DNA of 64,000 bases from Streptomyces spororaveus (GTDB lineage: Bacteria; Actinomycetota; Actinomycetes; Streptomycetales; Streptomycetaceae), in contig NZ_BNED01000005.1 in NCBI RefSeq assembly GCF_016755875.1, positions 4,106,001 to 4,170,000 on the forward strand. The letters are read 5' to 3'. Position 1 is the first letter of the stretch. Every line of letters starts with the position of its first letter. The notes under the pieces were generated by a model, which ran no database searches, was not told the DNA's origin, and was given only the letters and a program-made list of their open reading frames with translations. Shown piece by piece: positions 31,505 through 39,356 of this stretch. Made by a program: the position numbers and the translations under genes.

Positions 31505-33850
31505 GTGACCGCGAGCCAGTACATCAATGTCACGCCACACCCGCGCATCTTGGGTGTGCTGGGCGACATCGAGTTCTCTCACTGGCAGTGCCTGGCCGAG
31601 TTGATCGACAACTCCTTCGACGAGTTCCAGGCGGCCGCCGGGACTGTGGACCGACCCTCGGTCGCGATCTCGCTCCCGCCGGCGAACTCGCAGCGTGCGA
31701 CGGCTGAGATCAAAGTCCAGGACAACGGCCGGGGCATGAGCCTGGAGGCCGTCACCAACGCCATCAGCGCGGGTTGGACGAGCAACGGTCGACATGGTTC
31801 CCTCGGCCTGTTCGGCATGGGCTTCAACATCAGCACCGCCCGGCTTGGTCGACGTACCACGGTACGCACCAGTCGTGCGGGCGATCCGGACTGGATCGAG
31901 GTGACCTTGGATCTGGCGCGGATCGCCAACTCCTCCGAGTACCAGGCGCCGTACCGCTTGACGCCCAAGGCCAATCGTGACGAGCACGGCACCACGGTCA
32001 CGATCAGCGAGCTCAAGCAGGAGCAATACGCGACACTCTGCCGCCCTCAGACGCAGACCGTGATCAGGGAGAAGCTCGGAGACGTCTACAGCTACCTGCT
32101 GGCGGAGAAGGGCTTCCTGCTCACGCTCAACGGCAAGAAGGTCAGGCCACGCCTGCCCTGTGTCTGGGATGAGAAGCGGACCGTCACCCGCCAGGGCGTG
32201 GAGATCCATGCCGTACAGAGGATCGACCGCGTTCTGAGCACCAAGAACGCGTGCATGGCGTGCGGATACTGGAGCACCGCCGATGCGGAGCACTGCGAGG
32301 AATGCGGACAGGACCGCCTGGAACTGCGGGAGCGCAGGATCTGGGGCTGGATCGGGATTCAGCGCTACCTCCACCGCACCGACTACGGGCTGGACTTCCT
32401 CCGTAACGGGCGCAAGATCATGCTCAAGGACAAGCGTGCCTTCCACTGGGAGGACGAGGACGGCATCGCGGAGCCGGAGCTGGAGTACCCCATCGACTCC
32501 GGGGCCGTACAGATGGGCCGGATCGTCGGTGAGATCCATTGCGACCACGTCACTCCGAACTATCAGAAGACCGCCTTCGAGTTCGATACAGCCGAATGGC
32601 GTCAAGTGCTGCGCGAGGTCCGCGGAACCAGCCCCCTCCGCCCTAAGATCGCCAAGAACCTTGGGCTGCCCGAGAATCGCAGCCCTCTCGCCCTGCTCTA
32701 CGCGGGCTTCCGCCGCCAGGACCCGGGGCTCAACTACCTGATCCCCGGCGATGGGCGTAACGCTCTCCACGAGACGGCGGTGAAGTGGGCCGGCTTGATG
32801 CGGAAGGGCGGCTACGAGTACCAGACCGATGAGGTGTGGTACCGCGCCGCTCATCAGCACGACAACCCGATAGCGGTGGACCCGCAGCCGGAGAATGACG
32901 ACATCCTCCCCGGGTTCGGGGCTGGACTCCTCGACCTCGATGACGAGCCGGAAGACGGTGCGGCGCCGGGTGCGACTGGCATGACCGCAGGTGGTCAAGA
33001 ACCCCCCGAGGGCGAGGTCGCACCGGCGGAGACGCTGGACCAAAGGCTCCAGCGATACCGAGATAACGCCGACCCCATCGTGGACCTGACAGGCCCGTAC
33101 TACCTTGAAGAATTGGGCCGCGTGGATCTGACGGCCTGGGCGGTCCGCGGACAGAATCTCGTCACCAAGGATGAGCGGCCCGCACCTGCGATCGTCTCGA
33201 TGGTCCGAGCCCCACACCTCGATGTTTTCGTCGACACCGGCCACCCGCTCTTCCGAGAGCACGGGGCTGACTTGCGTGACCTGGCACTCGTCGAGGTCGC
33301 GGAGTTTATGCGGGTACGGGCCAACATCGTCTCGATGCCCTTGAGTGAGATCGTGGCGCAGCTCAAGAGCCACACCTCCAGTCCTCGGCTGACGCCGGCG
33401 GCGACGGCGGAGGAGTCCGAGAGGCTGCTGGAACAGGTGCGCATGGCAATGGTGGCGCCAGTCTCGGCGAACCCAGCGGTGCACTGGCTACTACTCACGA
33501 AGGATGAACGAGCCGATGCTGAGCGTCGGTTCGCGGTCGAGGCCGGCGGAACGTCTCCTTGGAACGACGCGATCTCCAGCGGTGAGTTCATCCGCTATGT
33601 CCCGGCCAGTGCGGTCATCCGTATCATCCAGGACTCCCCGGAGACTTTCCTCGACGGCTGCGTCTTCAAGCGCGGGTACATCGCTCTGAGCGATCCCGGC
33701 GCTCGGGCGCTCGTCGTGGAACGACTGATCAACCCCTTGGGGGACCTCGCGCTCCTGGAACAGCACCGTCCACGCCTCGACGTGGAGGAGCTGTCCCGGA
33801 TCAGGATCAGCTGCAGACTCATCGCGCGCGACCTCGCCGACAACACATAG
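31505..33850 (+). CDS. MORC/MutL-like GHKL ATPase of a restriction-modification cassette
   Basis: The 781-residue protein carries the Bergerat motifs: ELIDNSFDEF (N box) near residue 34, DNGRGM (G1) near 76, and GLFGMGFNIST (G2) near 104. A further domain follows, then a zinc ribbon (CMACGYWSTADAEHCEECGQ) near residues 253-272. The C-terminal half is unassigned. The N box and layout match the MutL/MORC-like ATPases that Iyer, Abhiman and Aravind (2008) reported in bacterial restriction systems with helicases, Mrr-like nucleases and methylases. GTG 31505 is used. The next gene starts 12 bases after its stop. Confidence 0.88.
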   Translation: MTASQYINVTPHPRILGVLGDIEFSHWQCLAELIDNSFDEFQAAAGTVDRPSVAISLPPANSQRATAEIKVQDNGRGMSLEAVTNAISAGWTSNGRHGSLGLFGMGFNISTARLGRRTTVRTSRAGDPDWIEVTLDLARIANSSEYQAPYRLTPKANRDEHGTTVTISELKQEQYATLCRPQTQTVIREKLGDVYSYLLAEKGFLLTLNGKKVRPRLPCVWDEKRTVTRQGVEIHAVQRIDRVLSTKNACMACGYWSTADAEHCEECGQDRLELRERRIWGWIGIQRYLHRTDYGLDFLRNGRKIMLKDKRAFHWEDEDGIAEPELEYPIDSGAVQMGRIVGEIHCDHVTPNYQKTAFEFDTAEWRQVLREVRGTSPLRPKIAKNLGLPENRSPLALLYAGFRRQDPGLNYLIPGDGRNALHETAVKWAGLMRKGGYEYQTDEVWYRAAHQHDNPIAVDPQPENDDILPGFGAGLLDLDDEPEDGAAPGATGMTAGGQEPPEGEVAPAETLDQRLQRYRDNADPIVDLTGPYYLEELGRVDLTAWAVRGQNLVTKDERPAPAIVSMVRAPHLDVFVDTGHPLFREHGADLRDLALVEVAEFMRVRANIVSMPLSEIVAQLKSHTSSPRLTPAATAEESERLLEQVRMAMVAPVSANPAVHWLLLTKDERADAERRFAVEAGGTSPWNDAISSGEFIRYVPASAVIRIIQDSPETFLDGCVFKRGYIALSDPGARALVVERLINPLGDLALLEQHRPRLDVEELSRIRISCRLIARDLADNT

Positions 33851-33862
33851 GGGGGGAGCGGA

Positions 33863-35521
33863 ATGCGATTCCTTGACGCCGCCTCGCTGCTGGACTCGGG
33901 CCCACTGCAGTTCCCTCGCCGCATCGAACGCCTCCTGTGGCACTTGGGCTTCTCCGATGTGTCCAACATCGATGGTTCCGGTGACGAGGGAGGCGACATC
34001 CTCGCCCTCCACAAGGGCGAGACCTGGGTGATCCAGTGCAAGTGGAAGCGGCACGGAGCCGTAGGGGCCGACGCGGTGGATGAGGTCGCTCGTGCCCGGG
34101 ATCACTATCGCGCCCACAAAGCCGTCGTCGTCACCAACACCCGCTTCAGCCCTGACGCCCGGAAGCGGGTGGCGAATCTGGCACGCCTCGGTCCTGGAAT
34201 CCTCCTGTGGGGCGGAACCGACCTGACGACCAGCTTCGACCGGGTACCGCCCCGCTTTGGCCGAGTGACACCACGGCCGTACCAGACCGAGGCACTTCAG
34301 GAACTGACCGCCGATCTCGACGCCTCAGGTCGTGCGCTCCTCGTCCTGGCCACCGGCCTGGGCAAAACGGTCGTCGGAGGCGAGATGATCGCGGCGCACC
34401 TGCGACGTGTCCCCCAGGACCAGGTCCTGGTCGTCGCGCACGCGAAGGACCTCGTCCAGCAACTAGAGCGGGCCCTCTGGCGGCACCTTCCCAAAGATGT
34501 CCCGACGCGGCTCCTCACGGGTGACACCCGCCCCGACGATCTCTCCGGCCTCACCTGCGCGACGGTCGGCTCGGCGCTGTCGGCCGCGCGATTCGGATAC
34601 CGCCCAGGCCTCGTCATGATCGACGAAGCGCACCACGTAGGGGAAGAGGGCCAGTACGACGAGCTGCTGGAACTCCTCAGCTCGGCGAGGCACCTGGGCG
34701 TAACGGCGACCCCATGGCGCGGTGACAAACACGACATCACCCATCAGCTCGGTGCCCCCAGCTTCAGCCTGGGGATCGAGGAGGGCATGCGGCGCGGCTA
34801 CCTCGCCCAGGTCGACTACCGCCTGTTCGTCGACGACATCGACTGGGACATCGTCCGCGAGGCCAGCGACCACTCATACGGGCTGGCCGAACTCAACGCC
34901 AAGCTGTTTTTGCCGCAGCGGGACGAAGCCATCCGCGACGAGCTGGCCACCGCGTGGGCCGGCACGCGTAATCCCCGGGCCATCGTCTTCTGCCGCACTA
35001 TCGAACACGCCGAGCGGCTCGCTGACATGCTGCGACGCACCCCTCTTTGGTCAGGCGCCCTCGCCATCCACGCGGGACTCGCCAAGAGGGAACGACAGAA
35101 CCGCCTACTCGCCTTCCGGGCCGGCGAAGTGCCCATCCTGACGGCGATCGACATCCTCAACGAGGGCGTCGATGTGCCGGACGTGAATATCCTCTGCTTC
35201 GCGCGAGTCACTCACTCCCGCCGCATCTTCGTTCAGCAACTTGGGCGAGGCCTCCGCTTGCGCGAGGGAAAGGAGCGGGTCACAGTGCTGGACTTCGTCA
35301 GCGACCTCCGCCGCATCGCCGCCGCGCTCAAGCTCAAACGCGCGCTCGACGGAGACGGCGAGATCGAGACCCTGGCGAAGATCACCCCGTCGAACATCGA
35401 CTTCAGCGACCAGAAGGTGGCCACCCTCATGGACGAGTGGATCAAGGATGCTGCCAGTCTTGAGACCGCGTACGACGAGCACCGACTCCAGTTCCCCTCC
35501 ACCCGCGCCCCCCAGGAGTAG
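33863..35521 (+). CDS. Mrr-like nuclease fused to SF2 helicase
   Basis: The 552-residue protein begins with an Mrr-type PD-(D/E)xK domain of about 120 residues: FPRRIERLLWHLGFSDVSNI, then DEGGDILALHKGETWVIQCK. This gives the Asp and QCK catalytic set. A superfamily 2 helicase follows: Q-region RPYQTEAL, Walker A ATGLGKT near residue 168, MIDEAHH near 253, GVTATPWRGD, and motif VI QQLGRGLRLREG near 459. It should translocate on and cut unprotected DNA. GGGGGGAG lies just before the ATG. It is 12 bases downstream of the GHKL gene in the same transcript. Confidence 0.93.
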   Translation: MRFLDAASLLDSGPLQFPRRIERLLWHLGFSDVSNIDGSGDEGGDILALHKGETWVIQCKWKRHGAVGADAVDEVARARDHYRAHKAVVVTNTRFSPDARKRVANLARLGPGILLWGGTDLTTSFDRVPPRFGRVTPRPYQTEALQELTADLDASGRALLVLATGLGKTVVGGEMIAAHLRRVPQDQVLVVAHAKDLVQQLERALWRHLPKDVPTRLLTGDTRPDDLSGLTCATVGSALSAARFGYRPGLVMIDEAHHVGEEGQYDELLELLSSARHLGVTATPWRGDKHDITHQLGAPSFSLGIEEGMRRGYLAQVDYRLFVDDIDWDIVREASDHSYGLAELNAKLFLPQRDEAIRDELATAWAGTRNPRAIVFCRTIEHAERLADMLRRTPLWSGALAIHAGLAKRERQNRLLAFRAGEVPILTAIDILNEGVDVPDVNILCFARVTHSRRIFVQQLGRGLRLREGKERVTVLDFVSDLRRIAAALKLKRALDGDGEIETLAKITPSNIDFSDQKVATLMDEWIKDAASLETAYDEHRLQFPSTRAPQE

Positions 35522-35526
35522 TCACC

Positions 35527-36183
35527 GTGGCCTTGCAGCATCTGCCTGCGCCCATTCGCGAGCGCCTTCTCATCGAGATCTACCAACAGGCCAACGATAT
35601 GGACTGGGAGTTCTTGAGTAACGCCGAGAAGACGAATCAGTACCGGCGATGGATCGAGGACCCCAAGGTTGGCGGCGTCCTGCTCGCCTACGGGCCGGAG
35701 AAGGACGCCAGGGTCTGGATCAAGGACGTCCCCATGAAGGAGTACGCCCGAGCGCAGGAAGGGATCGGGAGCTATGTCCGCTATGCGGTAAATCGATTCC
35801 AGGGTCCGGAGGAAATTGTTCGTGCGGCATGTGGCAGCGGCTGGGTGATTAAGCCCGATTCGGTTGGGGAGAAGCCGAACCACTGCTACGCCGTCGCTGG
35901 CGAGGCCACTCGATACATTTGCTGGGGCCGCGCCGCGAACTTCCGCGACCTCATCTGGGCCGCGCTGAACGAGGCCATCGACTCGACGGAGCGGCCCGCG
36001 ATCGTCATCACGACCCGCAATGGCGAGACTGTCTCCACGGCCGAGCGCACGCGCCAGGATCGCCTCGCGTTGCGTTGTGGAGCGGACCTGCGGTACCTGC
36101 ATCGCGAGATTGTCCCCAACCCGGACTACCTCGGGGTGACGGACGGTAGCCGCAGCCAATTGCAGCCCACGCTCCTGGACTAG
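35527..36183 (+). CDS. Uncharacterised last gene of the restriction cassette
   Basis: The 218-residue product starts MALQHLPAPIRERLLIEIYQ and includes DPKVGGVLLAYGPEKDARVW, YAVNRFQGPEEIVRAACGSG and RDLIWAALNEAIDSTERPAI. I do not recognise it. AGGAG within the end of the helicase gene provides the ribosome site for the GTG at 35527. Its tight link to the helicase suggests a subunit or specificity factor of the same system. A small hairpin follows at 36203-36220. Confidence 0.78.
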   Translation: MALQHLPAPIRERLLIEIYQQANDMDWEFLSNAEKTNQYRRWIEDPKVGGVLLAYGPEKDARVWIKDVPMKEYARAQEGIGSYVRYAVNRFQGPEEIVRAACGSGWVIKPDSVGEKPNHCYAVAGEATRYICWGRAANFRDLIWAALNEAIDSTERPAIVITTRNGETVSTAERTRQDRLALRCGADLRYLHREIVPNPDYLGVTDGSRSQLQPTLLD

Positions 36184-36202
36184 CCACCGGTCCATTCGAC
36201 CA

Positions 36203-36220
36203 GCCTCCCCTCTGGGAGGC
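36203..36220 (+). terminator. Terminator-like hairpin after the restriction cassette
   Basis: GCCTCCC and GGGAGGC form a perfect 7-bp stem around CTCT, 20 bases after the last cassette stop. No U-run follows. Confidence 0.5.
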
Positions 36221-36375
36221 AGGGCGGCACCGTGTTCACGGATGGCCAGTAGTGCGGCGAAGGCGGCGAACTCACTGGTCAGACGTCCTTTACCTGCGCC
36301 CGCCCGTTCTATCAGACTCGGCTATTCCGGCACGGATCGCAGCTGCTCGGTAGGCGCCAGTGGCCGTCGGTCAGA

Positions 36376-37305
36376 TCAGGCGCGGTGCGCGGGCGGACTG
36401 GGCAGAACACGGCATGCGTCTGGGCCCTCGTCATACCCGGCCAACTGCGTTCGCAGCTGCTCAGCCTTGGCCTCGGCCCTGCGGAGCCGGCGCTCCAAGA
36501 CATCGCGGGCCGGCGGTGCCTGGTACTCGGGCTTCGGTGCCTCATTGCGCGGAGTGAGCCAGCCCACGCGCTGGTACGCCACGATCACGCGAGCGTGGGG
36601 GCACGTATAGCACTGCCGTTCCTGACTCGGAATCGGCCAGCCTGACGCCAACATGCGGCAGGTGTGCTCACGTTGGTGCTCGGGTTCAAGGGTCGGATTG
36701 GAGATCAAGAGCTGCTCGAATTCCTCGGTCATCTGCTGCACCCTGGAGGCGTCGGCCAAGCGAGGCCCGTCGGCCGGCTTCCAGTCGAGGGTTGGCGCTA
36801 CGACCTCTTCGAGGTGTCCGCAGTCCAGCGTGACCTTCCAAAACGCCGAGGTATGGGGTTCCTCGTGGCGCAGCACGGCCCACACTTCGGCATCGGCCCA
36901 ATCGGGTGGCTCCGCCGGGTCGGCGGGGAAGCTCACCTCTCGCCGGTCTCCCCACTCGACGATGCCGCGGTAGGGAACATGACCGGCCTCTTCGTGCCAG
37001 CAATACAGCTGTCCCGGCGGCAATGCTTCGCCATCACCGGGAGCTCGCCACTGCCTTTCACTCGGCGGGGTGCCGTCGCCTGGTGTCATGAGCTCCTTGA
37101 TGCAAGCGCAATCAAGCTGAACCCGCCAGCGGTAATACCGGTCCGGGTCCGGCGCGAAGAACGGCCACAGCACCAGAGGGATCGTCCTGCGGCGATCGGC
37201 GTTGAACTTCTCGTACTCGCGCAGGACGTCCGTTCGCTGCTTCGCCCGGCCGGGCAGTCTGCGCGCTAGAGCAGGTGGGCGCATGTCAGCGGCGGGGTCT
37301 GCCAC
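36376..37305 (-). CDS. Hypothetical protein with repeated LDCxx motifs, element right end
   Basis: The 309-residue product has two similar segments around VQLDCACIKELMTPGD and VTLDCGHLEEVVAPTLDW. A later ERQCYTCPHARVIVAYQR and a C-terminal coiled coil follow. The Cys/His content suggests metal binding. The family is unknown to me, though LDCGH modules recur in Streptomyces proteins. GTG 37305 was chosen because GAGGA stands seven bases before it; the ATG at 37284 has no ribosome site. It reads inward from the right border and mirrors the unknown gene at the left end. Confidence 0.7.
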   Translation of the reverse strand: MADPAADMRPPALARRLPGRAKQRTDVLREYEKFNADRRRTIPLVLWPFFAPDPDRYYRWRVQLDCACIKELMTPGDGTPPSERQWRAPGDGEALPPGQLYCWHEEAGHVPYRGIVEWGDRREVSFPADPAEPPDWADAEVWAVLRHEEPHTSAFWKVTLDCGHLEEVVAPTLDWKPADGPRLADASRVQQMTEEFEQLLISNPTLEPEHQREHTCRMLASGWPIPSQERQCYTCPHARVIVAYQRVGWLTPRNEAPKPEYQAPPARDVLERRLRRAEAKAEQLRTQLAGYDEGPDACRVLPSPPAHRA

Positions 37306-37471
37306 GTTCAGGTCCTCTCGCCGTGCGAACCGCTGCGGCCGACGGTAGGGCCCCTGAGATCGGCCTGGGAGGAAGATGACGCTCGCTTCGCCCGAACGGA
37401 GGAAGAACTCGCTGACGCCCCTCGCGGTCCGGATGGATCGCGAGTGATCACCGGCGGGGGCGTCGGTGGCT

Positions 37472-37489
37472 GGGAGCCGACTGGGAGCC
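37472..37489 (+). other. Candidate integrase arm-type sites, right
   Basis: GGGAGCC boxes at 37472-37478 and 37483-37489 repeat every 11 bases, matching the pair at 2011-2028. They lie 106 bases inside the right core, against 72 bases on the left. Confidence 0.55.
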
Positions 37490-37594
37490 GATCTGCTCCC
37501 CGAGCCCCTTTGGGACTCCCCCAGACCGTCCGAGGCCAACGCTCTGACCTGGGGAAACGTCGTTCGCGCTGGTGGGGATCTTGGGTGGACCTCA

Positions 37595-37637
37595 TTCGGG
37601 ACGAAGAGGTCGTGGGTTCAAATCCCGCCACCCCGAC
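37595..37637 (+). repeat. attR core (43-base direct repeat)
   Basis: This is identical to 1897-1939. It contains the 3' half of tRNA-Pro without the 5' half, so it is not a tRNA gene. It marks the right junction with the chromosome. Confidence 0.95.
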
Positions 37638-37652
37638 ACTGAAGTACCAGGT

Positions 37653-37686
37653 GAGAGCCGGTGCAGAGAAATCTGCACCGGCTCTC
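37653..37686 (+). terminator. Original tRNA-Pro terminator, displaced by integration
   Basis: GAGAGCCGGTGCAGA pairs perfectly with TCTGCACCGGCTCTC around GAAA. It starts 16 bases beyond the attR core, which is where the terminator of the uninterrupted tRNA gene would be. Confidence 0.85.
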
Positions 37687-37756
37687 TCTGCGTTTGGGCG
37701 GCTGTGCAGGTCGGGCCGCTACGCAGGAGGGCAGGGCGGGCCGCCGGCCGCCGCCG

Positions 37757-38035
37757 TCAGTAGGGGCGGGGGGACATGATGTGCGGCTCGATGGCCGGGG
37801 CCTCGAAGATGCAGCGGGGTACACCCGGCCCGGGCGTCGCGCGGACGGAGACCTGTGTCGGCGGATCCGTCGGCAGCTCGACGTGCACGGTCACCGGGTG
37901 GTCGTCGTGCGTCGTGGCATGTCCGGTCTCCTTGCCGTCGACCAGTACCTCCACGACGGCGGTGTGCCCGGTCTGGACCGTGGCGCTGACCGAGTGCCCG
38001 TCGTGGTCGATGTGGAAGTGATGGCGCCGACCCAT
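37757..38035 (-). CDS. Small hypothetical protein
   Basis: The 92-residue product starts MGRRHHFHIDHDGHSVSATV and is rich in His and Asp, with VTVHVELPTDPPTQVSVRAT predicting beta strands. GGGAGGC lies seven bases before the ATG at 38035, which decides against the upstream ATG at 38065. The His-rich start may bind metal. Function is unknown. It is the first chromosomal gene after the element. Confidence 0.7.
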   Translation of the reverse strand: MGRRHHFHIDHDGHSVSATVQTGHTAVVEVLVDGKETGHATTHDDHPVTVHVELPTDPPTQVSVRATPGPGVPRCIFEAPAIEPHIMSPRPY

Positions 38036-38185
38036 GAGATCGCCTCCCGGCAGTACCCCCCTCATGACAAGCGTAGCGACGGGAGCGCGGGACGGCCCCG
38101 CGTCGCGCCGGTGACCGCACTCCCCACTCCTCGCATACCCGCTCGGCGCCGGCCGGCAGCGCCGGCCCGGGAGAAGTGACCGGGC

Positions 38186-38701
38186 TCACGGCTCCTCAGC
38201 GGCGGCGAGCCGGGCGAGTTCGGCCCGGGCCAGGGTCAGGAAGGCCGCGGAGGGCCGGGCCGCCACGCTGCGCGCCTCGGCCAGGCCGTCGAGGTGGCCG
38301 AGGAGCGCGTCCAGGGTGGGGAAGGGGCCGACCGGGCGGAGCAGCCACAGGCGCCCGCGCGGGCGGGGCGGGAGCCCGAGCTCGGCGAGGGCCTCGTCGG
38401 CCTCGCGGTCGAGGTCGCGCAGGTCGGGCTCGGGCAGCGGGGCGCACTCCACGCCGGTGATGTGGCCGTGGCCGTCGAGGGCGGTGTCCACCGCCCAGTG
38501 GGTGGAGCGGTCGGGGATCCAGGTGCGGTCCGCGGGGGGCCAGACGTACGGGAGGAACACCCAGCGCAGGTCGTCGGGCGCCGGCTCCCAGCCGAGCACC
38601 TCCAGTTCCCGCATCTCGGGCAGCCGGTCCGGCTCCAGTTCGCTACGGCCGGTGCGGCGCAGTGCGAGCGGGTGCGGTGTTCCGTCCTCGTCCCACGACA
38701 T
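38186..38701 (-). CDS. Hypothetical protein
   Basis: The 171-residue product starts MSWDEDGTPHPLALRRTGRS and contains WVFLPYVWPPADRTWIPDRS. A helical C-terminal half (ARPSAAFLTLARAELARLAA) follows. Codon use fits Streptomyces genes throughout. I do not recognise a family and see no signal peptide or membrane helix. It lies 52 bases downstream of the HD gene on the same strand. Confidence 0.65.
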   Translation of the reverse strand: MSWDEDGTPHPLALRRTGRSELEPDRLPEMRELEVLGWEPAPDDLRWVFLPYVWPPADRTWIPDRSTHWAVDTALDGHGHITGVECAPLPEPDLRDLDREADEALAELGLPPRPRGRLWLLRPVGPFPTLDALLGHLDGLAEARSVAARPSAAFLTLARAELARLAAAEEP

Positions 38702-38753
38702 GCGGGCACGCTATCCGACCCGGTGTCCGATATGTGTGACCCCCGCATACGAC

Positions 38754-39350
38754 CTACGCGCGCATCCGGTCGAGGGGGTTCGCCGCGATCCGGGTGGCCG
38801 CGCCACCGGCCACGTACGCGGCCGCCGCGCACTCGGGCTTGCGTACCGCCTGGTCCTCGACGAGTGCGAGGAACGCGGCGCCGAAGCCGCTCCGCGGGTA
38901 CGCGGCGAGGAGGTCGGCCGTGAAGGCGGGGTCGAACTCGGCGACGCGCAGGCCCGAGACGTCCGCACTCGTACCGACCTGCAGCAGGTGGCTCTCCACG
39001 TCCGCGGCGGCGCTCACGTCGTCCCGCATGTGCAGGACGATAACCTCCTCGGCGCGCGCCCGGCGGGCCGCCGGCCAGCCCAGGCCCGCCGTCAGGACGC
39101 GCGCGACGTGGCCGCCCGCCTCCTCGAAGGGCAGGGTGTGGCTGTCGAAGGGCGCGGTCAGGCCCAGATCGTGCACCAGGGCGCTGACGTAGAGGAGTTC
39201 CGCGTCGTACGCCAGCCCGTGCTGCTCCGCGTACCGGGCTCCGAAGGCGTAGGAACGGACCGAGTGGTTCAGGAGAGTCGTGTCCGCGTACTCCGAAGCG
39301 ATCTCGAGAGCTGCGCGGGCCGATGCTGTGTCAAGCGTCCACGTCTTCAT
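38754..39350 (-). CDS. HD-domain hydrolase, cyanamide hydratase-like
   Basis: The 198-residue protein shows LLNHSVRSYAFGARYAEQHG near residue 26, LYVSALVHDLGLTAPF near 53, and a further His in EVIVLHMRDD. This metal-site arrangement is that of small HD enzymes annotated as cyanamide hydratase-like. The true substrate is uncertain. It lies six bases downstream of the deaminase-like gene, so the two form an operon. Both act on small nitrogen compounds by family, which fits a shared salvage role. Confidence 0.85.
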   Translation of the reverse strand: MKTWTLDTASARAALEIASEYADTTLLNHSVRSYAFGARYAEQHGLAYDAELLYVSALVHDLGLTAPFDSHTLPFEEAGGHVARVLTAGLGWPAARRARAEEVIVLHMRDDVSAAADVESHLLQVGTSADVSGLRVAEFDPAFTADLLAAYPRSGFGAAFLALVEDQAVRKPECAAAAYVAGGAATRIAANPLDRMRA

Positions 39351-39356
39351 GGGGCG

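Larger units (their letters stand above)
1897..37637. mobile_element. Integrated mobilizable element in tRNA-Pro, about 35.7 kb
   Basis: It is bounded by 43-base perfect direct repeats (1897-1939 and 37595-37637), the left one inside a complete tRNA-Pro gene and the right one a stranded tRNA 3' end. It encodes an integrase and excisionase (6157-8045), an XRE repressor, replication-like genes, MobC and a relaxase (12282-14707) and a ParB-like protein, followed by about 21 kb of cargo. No TraB/FtsK-type translocase and no type IV secretion gene is seen, so it is best called an integrative mobilizable element. By eye the cargo is less GC-rich than the flanks. Confidence 0.92.

Noticed and set aside
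28979..36183. Classification as DISARM, BREX or a Dnd-type system
   Set aside because: There is no DUF1998 (DrmB), phospholipase-D protein, PglZ, BrxL or DndBCDE homologue visible; the GHKL ATPase with Mrr-helicase fits the MORC-type systems better.
37595..37637. A second tRNA gene at the right border
   Set aside because: Only the 3' half is present; no acceptor 5' strand or D arm precedes it.
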